Source of the DNA: Collinsella aerofaciens
GTDB taxonomy: Bacteria; Actinomycetota; Coriobacteriia; Coriobacteriales; Coriobacteriaceae
NCBI RefSeq assembly: GCF_902364945.1
Contig: NZ_CABJFS010000007.1
Span: 32,029 to 96,028 of the forward strand
DNA: 64,000 nucleotides
Direction: 5' to 3'
Of this stretch, positions 18,424-27,603 are shown in pieces. The translations under genes and the position numbers were made by a program. Each line of letters begins with the position of its first letter. Positions within the stretch are counted from its first letter, which is position 1. The notes under the pieces were generated by a model. That model was given only the letters and a program-made list of their open reading frames with translations, was not told the origin of the DNA and did no database searches.

Positions 18424-19133
18424 ACGCAGATGCAATCTTTGATTTTGGCAAGCTTCTTCTCGCCGATTCCCGACACACGCATCAGATCGTCAACCGAGGC
18501 GAAAGCACCGTTCTTTGTCCGCTCATCGATAATCGACTGGGCCATGGAGGGGCCGATGCCCGAAAGCGTCTGCAGCTCTTCTGCGCTTGCCGTATTGATG
18601 TTTACTAGGCCTGTTGCGCCACTAACGCCCGACGATGCGGAAGTCCCACCATCAACACCGGCTTCCGCAATGGACGCCTGCTGCTCCCCTACCGTTGGAA
18701 CGTGAATTTTTTGTCCATCAGTGACCTTGGATGCACGATTAAGCCCCGTAACGTCTGCTTCGGGCGCCAGCCCGCCGGCGGCATCAATCGCCTGAGCCAC
18801 CCGCGCCCCGTCTTTGAGGCGATATACACCGGGTGACACCACGGCGCCATCAACATCGACATAGACCTCTGCCGCGGCAGACGCCTTAGGCGAAGAGCCT
18901 TCGGATGTCTTTCCGCTCGAAGCATCGCCGGATCCCGGCTCCACTAACGTGCCCGAACCATCAGTGCGCTCAAACGACACACCGCCGGCACCGCCGCCAA
19001 GGTTCGCCATCGCCAGCCCACTCGCCATCGCAATGACGACCAGTATCGCCATCACCACTGCCTTATGACCGAGCAGTTTGCCCGCCCAGCGGTCCATCTT
19101 TTTGACTCGTTCGTGTTGTTCGCGCTGCGCCAT
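18420..19133 (-). CDS. comEA: Competence protein ComEA
   Basis: Membrane-anchored receptor for double-stranded DNA in transformation. The 237-residue product has one N-terminal membrane segment (about 23-46), a low-complexity linker, an SLBB domain (VDVDGAVVSPGVYRLKDG) and a C-terminal pair of helix-hairpin-helix motifs (VNINTASAEEL and SGIGEKKLAKI). The ATG at 19133 has GGGAGG seven bases upstream; the longer frame to 19211 lacks this. Confidence 0.94.
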   Translation of the reverse strand: MAQREQHERVKKMDRWAGKLLGHKAVVMAILVVIAMASGLAMANLGGGAGGVSFERTDGSGTLVEPGSGDASSGKTSEGSSPKASAAAEVYVDVDGAVVSPGVYRLKDGARVAQAIDAAGGLAPEADVTGLNRASKVTDGQKIHVPTVGEQQASIAEAGVDGGTSASSGVSGATGLVNINTASAEELQTLSGIGPSMAQSIIDERTKNGAFASVDDLMRVSGIGEKKLAKIKDCICV

Positions 19134-19302
19134 GGCAAAACCTCCCAACACCATCGTGTCAGGAAAGGAGCTCCACAACAGCCACGCCCCAAAACCGGTT
19201 TTTGCGGTCAAACCAAAAACCGACCAAAACCTTGCACAAATCTGTCCATTTATTCAGGCACACGTCAGCAAATGAACGCTTAGCCGCAAAATGCCCAGAT
19301 AG

Positions 19303-19336
19303 CAAAAGACCGACGATGCAGGCGCATCGTCGGTCT
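19303..19336 (-). terminator. Terminator after thiI
   Basis: A 13-bp perfect stem (19307-19319 with 19324-19336) followed on the minus strand by TTTTGC, 10 bases past the thiI stop. It ends the mihF-gmk-rpoZ-thiI unit. Confidence 0.85.
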
Positions 19337-19346
19337 ATGCACAAAT

Positions 19347-20591
19347 TTACTCGTAATCTTGGTAAATCTCACGCGGAGCAAGCTCCGAATGTTTGCGTTT
19401 TAAGGTCTTAGGGGCCTTATATGTGTTGCTCTCGAAGTCGATGTACTCGGTCTGCTTGAGCAGGCGCTCGATCATCTCCTCATGATCGAACAACTCCCAG
19501 GCCTCATGCACGGCATCGAGTTTAGCGTGCGTCTCGGGTCGGCGCGGCATAAACAGCGTGCAGCAGTCGGGAGCGGCCTCAGTCGAGATATCGAACGTAC
19601 CGATCTCCTCAGCACGCGCGATGATCTCCTGCTTGTCCGAACCGATGAGAGGACGGAACACGGGGATCTTCACGGCCTCGTTGACGGCCATGATGTTCTC
19701 AAGCGTTTGGGAGGCAACCTGCCCAAGCGATTCGCCCGTAACGATGGCCTTGGCGCCCTCGATGCGCGCAATGCGCTCGGCAACCGAATACATAATGCGA
19801 CGATACATGATCACACGCAGGTTGCTGGGGCAGGTGACCGAAATCTCACGCTGGCAGTCGCCAAACGGCACCACGTACAGGCGGCCGATCTGGACACCCG
19901 GCTCAAGCGCACGGATGATGTCCTGCACCAAATACTCGCTCGTATCAGGCGTCTGCGGACGACCGGAGAAATGCACCGGCACGCACACCGCGCCGCGACG
20001 CGCGAGCATCCAGGTCGCCACCGGAGAATCGATACCCGACGACAGCAGCGTCACGACCTTGCCGGCAGAACCCACCGGCAGACCGCCCACGCCGCGCTCG
20101 GAGCGCGCGTACACATAAACGCTACCCTGGACCACCAGTACGTGCACCATCACATCGGGGTCGTGCATTTGAACCTTTTTATCGGGGAAGGCCTCACACA
20201 GCACCTCGCCAACCTGTCGATTGATATCGATCGAGGTGAGCTCATAGTCAGTATTGGAGCGCTTGGCGTGCACCTTAAACGAATCGAAGGAACCAAACTC
20301 GCGCAGCGCCTTCACAGCGGCGGCGCAGTACTCCTGCGGGTCGCGGTTGGTGTGATACGCCAAAGACACACGGGCAACGCCGGGGACGGTGCGAATGACA
20401 CGCGCCGCCTCGTCGGCCTGATGCTCGTTAAAGGTCACGAGGATATAACCGGAAATTCGAGACACGGCGTTCACGGAAAAGGCGGTCAAGGCCGCCTTGA
20501 TGTTATCCATGAGGATATGCTCAAAATGTGCGCGGTTCTTGCCCTTCAGTCCAACCTCGTGATAGTGGACCAGGCAGACGCGAGCTGCCAT
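19347..20591 (-). CDS. thiI: tRNA 4-thiouridine synthase ThiI
   Basis: Uses cysteine-derived sulfur to make s4U8 in tRNA, and supports thiamine thiazole synthesis in some bacteria. The 414-residue protein has a ferredoxin-like and THUMP region (about 1-165) and an adenylating PP-loop domain with LLSSGIDSPVA. It ends without the C-terminal rhodanese domain of E. coli ThiI; this shorter form is usual in Gram-positives and needs a separate sulfur donor. The ATG directly abuts the rpoZ stop (TAAATG). Confidence 0.95.
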   Translation of the reverse strand: MAARVCLVHYHEVGLKGKNRAHFEHILMDNIKAALTAFSVNAVSRISGYILVTFNEHQADEAARVIRTVPGVARVSLAYHTNRDPQEYCAAAVKALREFGSFDSFKVHAKRSNTDYELTSIDINRQVGEVLCEAFPDKKVQMHDPDVMVHVLVVQGSVYVYARSERGVGGLPVGSAGKVVTLLSSGIDSPVATWMLARRGAVCVPVHFSGRPQTPDTSEYLVQDIIRALEPGVQIGRLYVVPFGDCQREISVTCPSNLRVIMYRRIMYSVAERIARIEGAKAIVTGESLGQVASQTLENIMAVNEAVKIPVFRPLIGSDKQEIIARAEEIGTFDISTEAAPDCCTLFMPRRPETHAKLDAVHEAWELFDHEEMIERLLKQTEYIDFESNTYKAPKTLKRKHSELAPREIYQDYE

Positions 20592-20873
20592 TTAGGCTTC
20601 AGCAACCTTGTGGCCGAGCGCCTTCTCGTAACGGGCCTCGTCGTAAGAGATGTCGCCGTCGACAATCTCGTCCATAGCCATCGAGATGGTATCGGCACCG
20701 GAAAGCCCGATGGTGATGTCATCGACATCCTGGACGGCAAGCACGCGGTTGTGCTGGCCACGCAGCATGCTATTGATGTCGCAGGCGCGCTTGGAGGCAA
20801 GCGAAGCGAGCAGGAAGCGGTTGTGATCGGTCTTCTCCAGAAGATCGTCAATGCAAGGCTTTACAACGGACAC
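20592..20873 (-). CDS. rpoZ: RNA polymerase omega subunit
   Basis: Small subunit that stabilises the beta-prime subunit of RNA polymerase. The 93-residue product has the RpoZ core KTDHNRFLLASLASKRACDI and, after a short insert, the DEIVDGDISY end. The GTG start has AAAGGATCTGAGG upstream. The gmk-rpoZ order is highly conserved, which supports the call despite the small size. Confidence 0.93.
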   Translation of the reverse strand: MSVVKPCIDDLLEKTDHNRFLLASLASKRACDINSMLRGQHNRVLAVQDVDDITIGLSGADTISMAMDEIVDGDISYDEARYEKALGHKVAEA

Positions 20874-20878
20874 GGACC

Positions 20879-21448
20879 TCAGATCCTTTCATGCATATCG
20901 AGAACGCGAACGAGCTCATCGGTCGCGCGGTCGAGATCGTCATTCACCACGACGTCGTCGTAGCGGTCGGCAAGGGCAAGCTCATCGGCGGCGTTTGCCA
21001 TACGCAGCTCAATCGTCTCGGGCGTCTCGGTACCGCGACCGACTAGACGCTCGCGGAGCACCTCAAGCGAAGGCGGCTTGATAAAGATCAGCACGGCCTC
21101 GGGGAAACGCTCCTTCACCTGCAGGGCGCCCTGGACATCGATCTCCAAAATCAGAGACGAGCCCGAGGCGAGCTTGGATGTGACCTCGCTCACCAACGTG
21201 CCGTAGCAGTTACCGTGGACCTCGGCCCACTCAACAAACTCACCGTTTGCCACGCGGCGGTCGAACTCCTCGCGCGTCAGAAAAAAGTAGTTGACGCCGT
21301 CGACCTCACCTTTGCGTGGTGCTCGCGTGGTAGCCGAAACCGTCAGGCCCAGGTTCGAGCGGCGCTCGCGCACACGAGTGACGAGCGTACCCTTGCCTGC
21401 GCCTGACGGTCCAGAAATCACAAAGAGCTTGGAATCCTGAGCGCTCAC
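20879..21448 (-). CDS. gmk: Guanylate kinase
   Basis: Phosphorylates GMP to GDP with ATP. The 189-residue protein has P-loop SGPSGAGKGTLV, the GMP-binding SATTRAPRKGE segment and the lid. The GTG start directly follows the mihF stop (TAAGTG), so translation is probably coupled. The length is typical for the family. Confidence 0.96.
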   Translation of the reverse strand: MSAQDSKLFVISGPSGAGKGTLVTRVRERRSNLGLTVSATTRAPRKGEVDGVNYFFLTREEFDRRVANGEFVEWAEVHGNCYGTLVSEVTSKLASGSSLILEIDVQGALQVKERFPEAVLIFIKPPSLEVLRERLVGRGTETPETIELRMANAADELALADRYDDVVVNDDLDRATDELVRVLDMHERI

Positions 21449-21757
21449 TTATTTGGTCAGCTGCTCGAGGAGCTGCTCGCGCTGACGGACGCCGAGGCCC
21501 TGGACGCGACGGGTAGCGGAGATACCGAGCTCCTCCATGATCTTGGCGGCCTTGGCCTTGCCATAACCAGGGAGAGACTCGATGAGAGTGGAAACCTTCA
21601 TGCGGGAAGCGATGGGGTCATCGGAGTTGAGCACGGACTCGAGGGACTTCTCGCCCTTCTTGATCTGCTCGCGAAGCTCAGCGCGGGCGTGACGTGCGGC
21701 AGCAGCCTTCTCAAGAGCCTGCTTGCGCTGCTCGTCGGTAAGCTGAGGGAGTGCCAT
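21449..21757 (-). CDS. mihF: Integration host factor, actinobacterial type
   Basis: Nucleoid-associated DNA-binding protein of the actinobacterial mIHF family, unrelated in fold to the E. coli IHF dimer. The 102-residue product starts MALPQLTDEQ, has a charged helical N-terminal half and a helix-two-turn-helix C-terminal half with VSTLIESLPGYGKAKAAKIM. The ATG at 21757 has GGAGG upstream. It heads the mihF-gmk-rpoZ-thiI operon. Its presence is one of the clearer signs of an actinobacterial host. Confidence 0.93.
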   Translation of the reverse strand: MALPQLTDEQRKQALEKAAAARHARAELREQIKKGEKSLESVLNSDDPIASRMKVSTLIESLPGYGKAKAAKIMEELGISATRRVQGLGVRQREQLLEQLTK

Positions 21758-21893
21758 TCGTACCTCCAAATAGTTGGGTTATATCTGATTCAATAATTAG
21801 CATTTTAGCACGTAGAACGTACAAAATGCCCAATCGCGGCTCCATAGGTTAGACGATACCCGCAAAAAGTGCAATATACTGCGCCCAAAGTTA

Positions 21894-21951
21894 AGCCCCT
21901 GACCTGCGATTCCACACAAAGGATGGGAAAGTTTACGCAGGCACAGGGGCT
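21894..21951. ncRNA. Structured RNA-like element or pyr operon terminator
   Basis: AGCCCCTG (21894-21901) pairs with CAGGGGCT (21944-21951). Inside, CCTGCG pairs with CGCAGG and TTCC with GGAA, giving a three-tier stem of about 58 bases. In plus sense it is followed by ATTTTG and preceded at 21875-21880 by TATACT, so it could be a short plus-strand RNA. In minus sense it would be the terminator of pyrF, with a poor T-tract. Strand is undecided and I recognise no known RNA family. Confidence 0.5.
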
Positions 21952-21996
21952 ATTTTGTGCTAATGAGACCCAAAAGTGGTGACTTAGGGGAATCTT

Positions 21997-22713
21997 TTAC
22001 GCGACGTTTTCGACCAGCTCGGCGACGATGGCGTCAAAGGCGGCAACCGGATCGTCGGCACCGGTGATGGGACGGCCCACCACAATGTGGCTTGCGCCAC
22101 GCTCGATAGCCTGGGAAGGCGTCGCCACGCGGGACTGGTCACCAAGGGCGGCACCCACCGGACGCACACCCGGAGTCACGATCAGGGCATCAGGACCCAG
22201 CAGCTCACGCATGTCGTGAGCCTCCATCGGTGAGCACACGATGCCATCGATGCCATTGGCCTGAGCAAGCTTTGCCAAGCGGGCGGCCTCCTCGGCCACG
22301 GGCGACTCGACGCCGATCTCGCTCAAGGCATCCTGATTCATGCTCGTGAGCACGGTGATGGCGACGAGCTTGGCGCGGTCCTCACGCGCCTCCTCGGCAC
22401 CCTCGCGGCAGGCAGCGAGCATAGCACCCGAGCCCAGGCCGTGGACCGAAAGCAGGTCGGCACCGGCAAGCGAAGCCGAGCGGGCAGCGCCGCGCACCTG
22501 ATGCGGAATGTCATGGAACTTAAGGTCGAGGAAGACCTTAAAGCCCAGGTCCTTGAACGTCTTGACGATCTGGGGACCCTCAGCGTAATAGAGCGTCATG
22601 CCGACCTTGAGCCAGGCAGCATGACCCGAAAGCTCGTGGGCGAGCTCGAGCGCGCGCTCACGGTCGCAGTCGAGGGCGACGATAACACGGTCGCGGGCAT
22701 CATTCTCTAGCAT
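21997..22713 (-). CDS. pyrF: Orotidine 5'-phosphate decarboxylase
   Basis: Last step of UMP synthesis, decarboxylating OMP. The 238-residue TIM barrel has the catalytic FLDLKFHDIPHQV segment (Asp-Lys-Asp network) and the phosphate-binding VTPGVRP and GRPIT loops. It starts 7 bases inside the end of pyrD (ATGCTAG overlap) and is the last gene of the pyr operon. Confidence 0.97.
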   Translation of the reverse strand: MLENDARDRVIVALDCDRERALELAHELSGHAAWLKVGMTLYYAEGPQIVKTFKDLGFKVFLDLKFHDIPHQVRGAARSASLAGADLLSVHGLGSGAMLAACREGAEEAREDRAKLVAITVLTSMNQDALSEIGVESPVAEEAARLAKLAQANGIDGIVCSPMEAHDMRELLGPDALIVTPGVRPVGAALGDQSRVATPSQAIERGASHIVVGRPITGADDPVAAFDAIVAELVENVA

Positions 22714-23630
22714 TCGAAAGCACCTACCAGCTCGTTGATGTCCTTCACGCCCTGGGACTCGGCCCAGGCCTCGAGCTCATGCGCGATCTTAAGCGAAGCA
22801 CACGGATCGACGAAGTTGGCCATGCCGACCGACACGCAGGTGGCGCCGGCCAGGATAAACTCAGCCGCATCCTCGCCGGTCATGACACCGCCGACACCGT
22901 TGATGGGGATATCGACGGCCTGGGCAACCTCCCAGACCATGCGCACGGCGATGTGGTGGCACAGCGGGCCCGAAAGGCCGCCCTTGGGTTTGGCAACGCG
23001 GGACTTGCGGGTGTGCACGTCAATGGCCATGCCCTGGATGGAATTGATGACCGAAAGGCCGTCGGCGCCTGCGGCCTCGAGGGCTTTGGCAATCTCGGCA
23101 ACGTTGACCGGAGCCATCTTTACGAACAGCGGCTTATCGGTCACCTTGCGGCAGGCAGCCATAACGGAAGAGGCGCCCTCGGGCGTTGATCCCATGGCGG
23201 CACCGCCGGCGGCAATATTAGGGCAGCTCACGTTGATCTCGTAGCCGGCAGCCCAGGGGCACAGCTCGACATACATCTCGAGTGCGCGGACAAACTCGTC
23301 AACGGAGTGGCCGGCAACCTGACAGATGACCTGGCAGCCGTCCTTGGACAGCTGTTCGAGCCAAGGACCGGACTCACGGGCAAAGGCGGCCACGCCGGGG
23401 TTCTGAAGGCCCACGGAGTTGATCATGCCGCCCGGGATCTCGGCCATGCGAGGCGCGGGATTGCCGGGCCAGGGCTCGGCAGCGCAACCCTTGGTGGTGA
23501 TGGCGCCCAGCTGGGAAACATCAAAGAAGTTCTGGAACTGCCAACCGTAGCCAAAGGTACCGGCTGCGGTGTTGATGGGGTTCTGCATCTTGACGCCGCC
23601 GAAATCGACGGCCATGTTCACGGTACCCAC
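22707..23630 (-). CDS. pyrD: Dihydroorotate dehydrogenase B, catalytic subunit
   Basis: Oxidises dihydroorotate to orotate with FMN, passing electrons to PyrK and then NAD. The 307-residue product has PINTAAGTFGYG, the FMN and substrate loop NVSCPN, and GVGGVMTGEDA near the end. The GTG at 23630 is preferred because it overlaps the pyrK stop by one base, has AAGGTGG upstream, and gives an N-terminus of family length; GTG 23621 and ATG 23615 are alternatives. Pairing with pyrK marks it as class 1B. Confidence 0.95.
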   Translation of the reverse strand: MGTVNMAVDFGGVKMQNPINTAAGTFGYGWQFQNFFDVSQLGAITTKGCAAEPWPGNPAPRMAEIPGGMINSVGLQNPGVAAFARESGPWLEQLSKDGCQVICQVAGHSVDEFVRALEMYVELCPWAAGYEINVSCPNIAAGGAAMGSTPEGASSVMAACRKVTDKPLFVKMAPVNVAEIAKALEAAGADGLSVINSIQGMAIDVHTRKSRVAKPKGGLSGPLCHHIAVRMVWEVAQAVDIPINGVGGVMTGEDAAEFILAGATCVSVGMANFVDPCASLKIAHELEAWAESQGVKDINELVGAFEC

Positions 23631-24421
23631 TAGAAGACCACCACCTTGGAAGCATCGAACACAGGGCCGCACATGCAGGCGCCCTTCATACCGTCGACCG
23701 TCTCGACATTGCAGGTGTTGCAGGCGCCAAAGCCACAGCTCATCATGCGCTCAAGCGACACCTCACAGTACGCACCGGCCTCGGCGGCTGCGGCGGCGAC
23801 CTTCTTCATCATGACGGCGGGACCGCAGCTGGCCACGTAGTCGTAGCCGCCCTCGCCGAGCAGCTCGGCTGCCGGGTCGGTGCAAAAACCGTGCGTGCCG
23901 AGCGAACCGTCGTCGGTGCACACGTTAACCGTGGCGCCCAGCGCGCGGAACTCATCGACACCCACGGCCTTGGAAGCGGTGCCAAAGCCCAGGCAAACGT
24001 CGACATCCACGCCCTGCTCGACGAGCATGCCGGCAAGGCACAGCACGGGCGGAACGCCGATGCCGCCCGCCACGAGCAGCGCCTTCCTGGTGCCCTCGGG
24101 AACAAGCCAGCCGCGGCCGCCAGGGCCCAACAGGTTGGACTTGGAGCCGGGGGCCATCTGCGATAGACGACGGGTGTCGTCGCCCACGACGGCGTACCAC
24201 AGCTCGACGGTACCGGCCTGGGCGTCGGCGCGATAGAAGCTCAGGGGCACGCGAAGCAGCGAGGACGCATCACCGGGCACGGCGATGTTCACAAACTGAC
24301 CGGGCTTGAGCGCACTAGCAAGCTTGGGGGCCGAGATGACGAGCGAGAAGATGCCGTCGGCGATCTCCTGGTTCGAGACGACCTCGAAGTCGTGCATGCG
24401 TGCAGTGGAAGGTGTGGGCAT
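23630..24421 (-). CDS. pyrK: Dihydroorotate dehydrogenase B, electron transfer subunit
   Basis: FAD and 2Fe-2S subunit that carries electrons from PyrD to NAD. The 263-residue protein has a ferredoxin-reductase-like FAD domain with PLSFYRAD, a nucleotide domain with GGIGVPPVLCL, and a C-terminal 2Fe-2S cluster set of four cysteines (CGFGACNTC and CMCGP). It begins after a 92-base gap that contains a hairpin, then overlaps pyrD at its 3' end. Confidence 0.95.
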   Translation of the reverse strand: MPTPSTARMHDFEVVSNQEIADGIFSLVISAPKLASALKPGQFVNIAVPGDASSLLRVPLSFYRADAQAGTVELWYAVVGDDTRRLSQMAPGSKSNLLGPGGRGWLVPEGTRKALLVAGGIGVPPVLCLAGMLVEQGVDVDVCLGFGTASKAVGVDEFRALGATVNVCTDDGSLGTHGFCTDPAAELLGEGGYDYVASCGPAVMMKKVAAAAAEAGAYCEVSLERMMSCGFGACNTCNVETVDGMKGACMCGPVFDASKVVVF

Positions 24422-24453
24422 AGACGCTCCAATCCCCCATGCGATTGCATGGT

Positions 24454-24493
24454 CAAAACGAACAGAAAGCGCGGCACCGCAAGGGCACCGCGC
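24454..24493 (-). promoter_or_regulatory. Intra-operon hairpin before pyrK
   Basis: On the minus strand, 24493-24469 folds as a stem of about 10 bp (GCGCGG/CCGCGC plus wobble pairs) followed by a T-rich stretch TTTCTGTTCGTTTTG. A second small hairpin, CATGC/GCATG, lies at 24452-24439. It looks like a weak internal terminator or attenuator between pyrC and pyrK. Confidence 0.45.
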
Positions 24494-24513
24494 ACAAAAG
24501 CGATAAGGCTATG

Positions 24514-25803
24514 CTAGCAGATGCAGCCGTCGGCGAGCGTCTGCTTACCGCCGACAAACACATCGGTGGCACGACCGGTGAGCATGCGGCCGGCAAAACC
24601 GGAGTTCTCGGCACGCGACTCGTAGCCATCCTCGCCGACCGTCCAGGTGGCGGACGCGTCGAAGACGGTCAGGTCGGCGATGGAACCCGCCTTGACCTGA
24701 ACCTGGTCGAGACCCAGGATCTCACGCGGCTTGATGGCCATGAGCTCGACCATGCGGCCCATGCTCATCTTGCCCGTGTTGACCAGCTCGGTGAGCACGA
24801 GCGACAGCGAGGTCTCGAGGCCGATCATACCAAAGGGCGCAAGCTCGAACTCGCGGGCCTTCTCCCACGGGGTGTGAGGAGCGTGATCGGTGACGATAAC
24901 GTCGACGGTACCGTCGATGACGCCCTGACGGATAGCCTCGGCATCCTCCTCGGTACGCAGCGGCGGATTGACCTTGAGCGAGGTGTTGTAGGTCTCGTCC
25001 AGGTCGTTCTCGGTCAGGAACATGTGGTGCGGGGTAGCCTCGCAGGTAACCTGAACGCCAGCGGCCTTACCGGCACGCACGATCTCCAGACCATGGGCGG
25101 TGGAGATGTGCTGGATGTGCAGCTTGGCACCGGTCAGCTTGGCGATCTCGATGTCGCGGGCGATCTGGAGCTCCTCGCCGGCAGCCGGCCAACCCTCGAG
25201 GGCCAGACGGGTCGAGACCTTGCCCTCGTTGATCTGGCCGTGGCCGACCAGGTCCTCGTCCTGGCAGTGGCTCATAAAGACCTTGCCGAACATCTTGCCG
25301 TAGTCCATGCAGCGACGGAGCATGCCCGCGCCCTGCACGCCGCGACCGTCATCGGTGAAGGCGACGGCGCCGTGGGCGACCATATCGCCCATCTCGGACA
25401 TGGCCTCGCCCTTAAGACCGCGGGTCATGGCGCCCGACGGATAGACGCGGCAGTGGCCGACCTCGGCAGCGCGGGACTTGACGAACTCCACGACGGTGCC
25501 GTTATCGGTGACGGGATCGGTGTTGGGCATGGCGCACACGCCGGTAAAGCCGCCCTTGGCAGCTGCGCGGGTGCCGCTCTCGATGTCCGCTTTGACCTCG
25601 TAGCCGGGCTCGCGAAGGTGAACGTGCATGTCCACCAGGCCGGGGACGAGGTACTTGCCGGAAAGGTCGCGGACCTCGGCCCCCTCGACGGCGAGATTCT
25701 CGCCGACCTCGGCGATCTTGTCGCCGTCAATCAGGACGTCAACGACACCGTCAAGCTCGACGGACGGGTCGACGACGTGGGCATTCTTAAGAAGCAAGGC
25801 CAT
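24514..25803 (-). CDS. pyrC: Dihydroorotase
   Basis: Zinc amidohydrolase that cyclises carbamoyl-aspartate to dihydroorotate. The 429-residue class I enzyme has the metal motif DMHVHLREPG (about residue 55), GFTGVCAMPNTDPV, CEATPHH and the catalytic TDHAPH. The ATG at 25803 has GGAGG seven bases upstream. It overlaps the end of pyrB by 17 bases. Confidence 0.97.
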   Translation of the reverse strand: MALLLKNAHVVDPSVELDGVVDVLIDGDKIAEVGENLAVEGAEVRDLSGKYLVPGLVDMHVHLREPGYEVKADIESGTRAAAKGGFTGVCAMPNTDPVTDNGTVVEFVKSRAAEVGHCRVYPSGAMTRGLKGEAMSEMGDMVAHGAVAFTDDGRGVQGAGMLRRCMDYGKMFGKVFMSHCQDEDLVGHGQINEGKVSTRLALEGWPAAGEELQIARDIEIAKLTGAKLHIQHISTAHGLEIVRAGKAAGVQVTCEATPHHMFLTENDLDETYNTSLKVNPPLRTEEDAEAIRQGVIDGTVDVIVTDHAPHTPWEKAREFELAPFGMIGLETSLSLVLTELVNTGKMSMGRMVELMAIKPREILGLDQVQVKAGSIADLTVFDASATWTVGEDGYESRAENSGFAGRMLTGRATDVFVGGKQTLADGCIC

Positions 25804-26731
25804 TATCGGCACCTCCAAGCAGCAGATACAGGATAGCCATACGCACGCAGATACCGGCGTAGACCTGCTCCAGGATGACGGAGCGTTGCGGGTGGTCGGC
25901 CATATAGGAATCGAACTCGACGCCGCGGTTGATGGGGCCCGGGTGGCAGATGATTGCGTCGGGCTTCATGAGCTTCTCGCGGTCCTTGGTCAGGCCGAAG
26001 AGCTTGTGGTACTCGCGAATGGTCGGGAACGGGGCACCCTCGAGGCGCTCCTGCTGCACGCGCAGCATGTAGACGACGTCCAGCTCGGGCAGGACGGAAT
26101 CGAGGTCGCTCGTCACGTGGTCGCAGCCCAGGACCTCGGGCGACGGCGGCAGCAGCGTGCCGGGGGCGACGGCGTAGGTCTCGCAGCCCATAATCTTAAG
26201 GGCGGGGATCAGCGAGCCGCAGACGCGGGAGTGCGCGATATCGCCGACGACGGCGACCTTCAAACCGTGGAAGTCACCCTTGTGCTCCCAGATGGTGTAC
26301 AGGTCGAGCAGGGCCTGCGTGGGATGGTTGTGCTTGCCGTCGCCGGCGCAGATGACGCTCGCGGGCGAATTCTGCGTGACGATATAGGGCGCACCGGCGT
26401 GCTTGTCGCGCACGACGATGCAGTCGATCTTATAGGCGTTGAGGGTCTCGACGGTGTCGACGAGGCTCTCGCCCTTGACCGTGGAGGTCGAGGAGCCGCC
26501 AAAGTTGAGGCTGTCGGCCGAAAGACGCTTCTCGGCGAGCTCGAAGGAGCTGCGGGTGCGCGTCGAGGGCTCGTTGAACATGTTGACGATGGTCTTGCCC
26601 TTGAGCGTGGGGACCTTCTTGATGGCACGCTCGTTGACCTCGGAGAACGCCTTGGCGGTCTCGAGGATGAGCTTGATGTCCTCTTCGGAGTACTCGGTAA
26701 TGTCGATCAGGTGCTTATGGTTGAACGCCAC
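25787..26731 (-). CDS. pyrB: Aspartate carbamoyltransferase, catalytic subunit
   Basis: Joins carbamoyl phosphate and aspartate. The 314-residue protein has the phosphate loop STRTRSSFE, the second-domain motif HPTQALLDLYT and a C-terminal HPGPINRG. No pyrI regulatory subunit is present, as in PyrR-regulated operons. The GTG at 26731 is chosen because GGGAGGTGA precedes it at a proper distance; the GTG at 26743 lies inside that ribosome binding site. Confidence 0.95.
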   Translation of the reverse strand: MAFNHKHLIDITEYSEEDIKLILETAKAFSEVNERAIKKVPTLKGKTIVNMFNEPSTRTRSSFELAEKRLSADSLNFGGSSTSTVKGESLVDTVETLNAYKIDCIVVRDKHAGAPYIVTQNSPASVICAGDGKHNHPTQALLDLYTIWEHKGDFHGLKVAVVGDIAHSRVCGSLIPALKIMGCETYAVAPGTLLPPSPEVLGCDHVTSDLDSVLPELDVVYMLRVQQERLEGAPFPTIREYHKLFGLTKDREKLMKPDAIICHPGPINRGVEFDSYMADHPQRSVILEQVYAGICVRMAILYLLLGGADNGLAS

Positions 26732-26735
26732 GGTA

Positions 26736-27332
<597 letters not shown>

Positions 27333-27358
27333 TCACATGTCTTGACTGCTGACACAGT

Positions 27359-27446
27359 CAAAAAAATAGATGCCCGACCGCTTAAAGCGGACCAGACACC
27401 CACAGGAAGGGCTGCTCGCATGGCAGCTATGTAATTCCATGTGGGT
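27359..27446 (-). promoter_or_regulatory. pyr operon attenuator leader
   Basis: On the minus strand, 27446-27434 (with ACCCACA and GGAA) can pair with 27410-27398 (TTCC and TGTGGGT), forming an antiterminator-like stem. Overlapping it, 27400-27384 pairs with 27383-27369 to form a stem of about 15 bp (one bulge, several G-U pairs) followed by seven Ts (27366-27360). The two stems share bases 27398-27400 and are mutually exclusive. With pyrR as next gene, this is the expected PyrR attenuator. The exact PyrR binding loop is not certain. Confidence 0.75.
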
Positions 27447-27574
27447 ATCTCGTACCCCTTTAATGGTCAAGGAATAGTGTAGCCAACCTCGAGCTTAATT
27501 GCGAGCATAAATACAGAGCAATCCGTAAACGGAGCCCAATGCTCAATAAACCTATATATATTTGTGGGACGAGC

Positions 27575-27603
27575 TTGAAAACGCACGCGCGAGCTGGCAT
27601 AAT
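27575..27603 (+). promoter_or_regulatory. Strong promoter-like site upstream of rpmB
   Basis: TTGAAA (27575-27580), 17 bases, then CATAAT (27598-27603) on the plus strand, close to the vegetative sigma consensus. Transcription would start near 27610, giving a leader of about 160 bases before rpmB. A second -10-like TATAGT lies at 27713-27718. The rest of 27447-27772 holds no gene. Confidence 0.55.

Noticed and set aside
21894..21951. SRP 4.5S RNA or a known riboswitch
   Set aside because: The conserved SRP apical loop (GGAAG...AGCAG) is absent and no known riboswitch core could be matched by eye.
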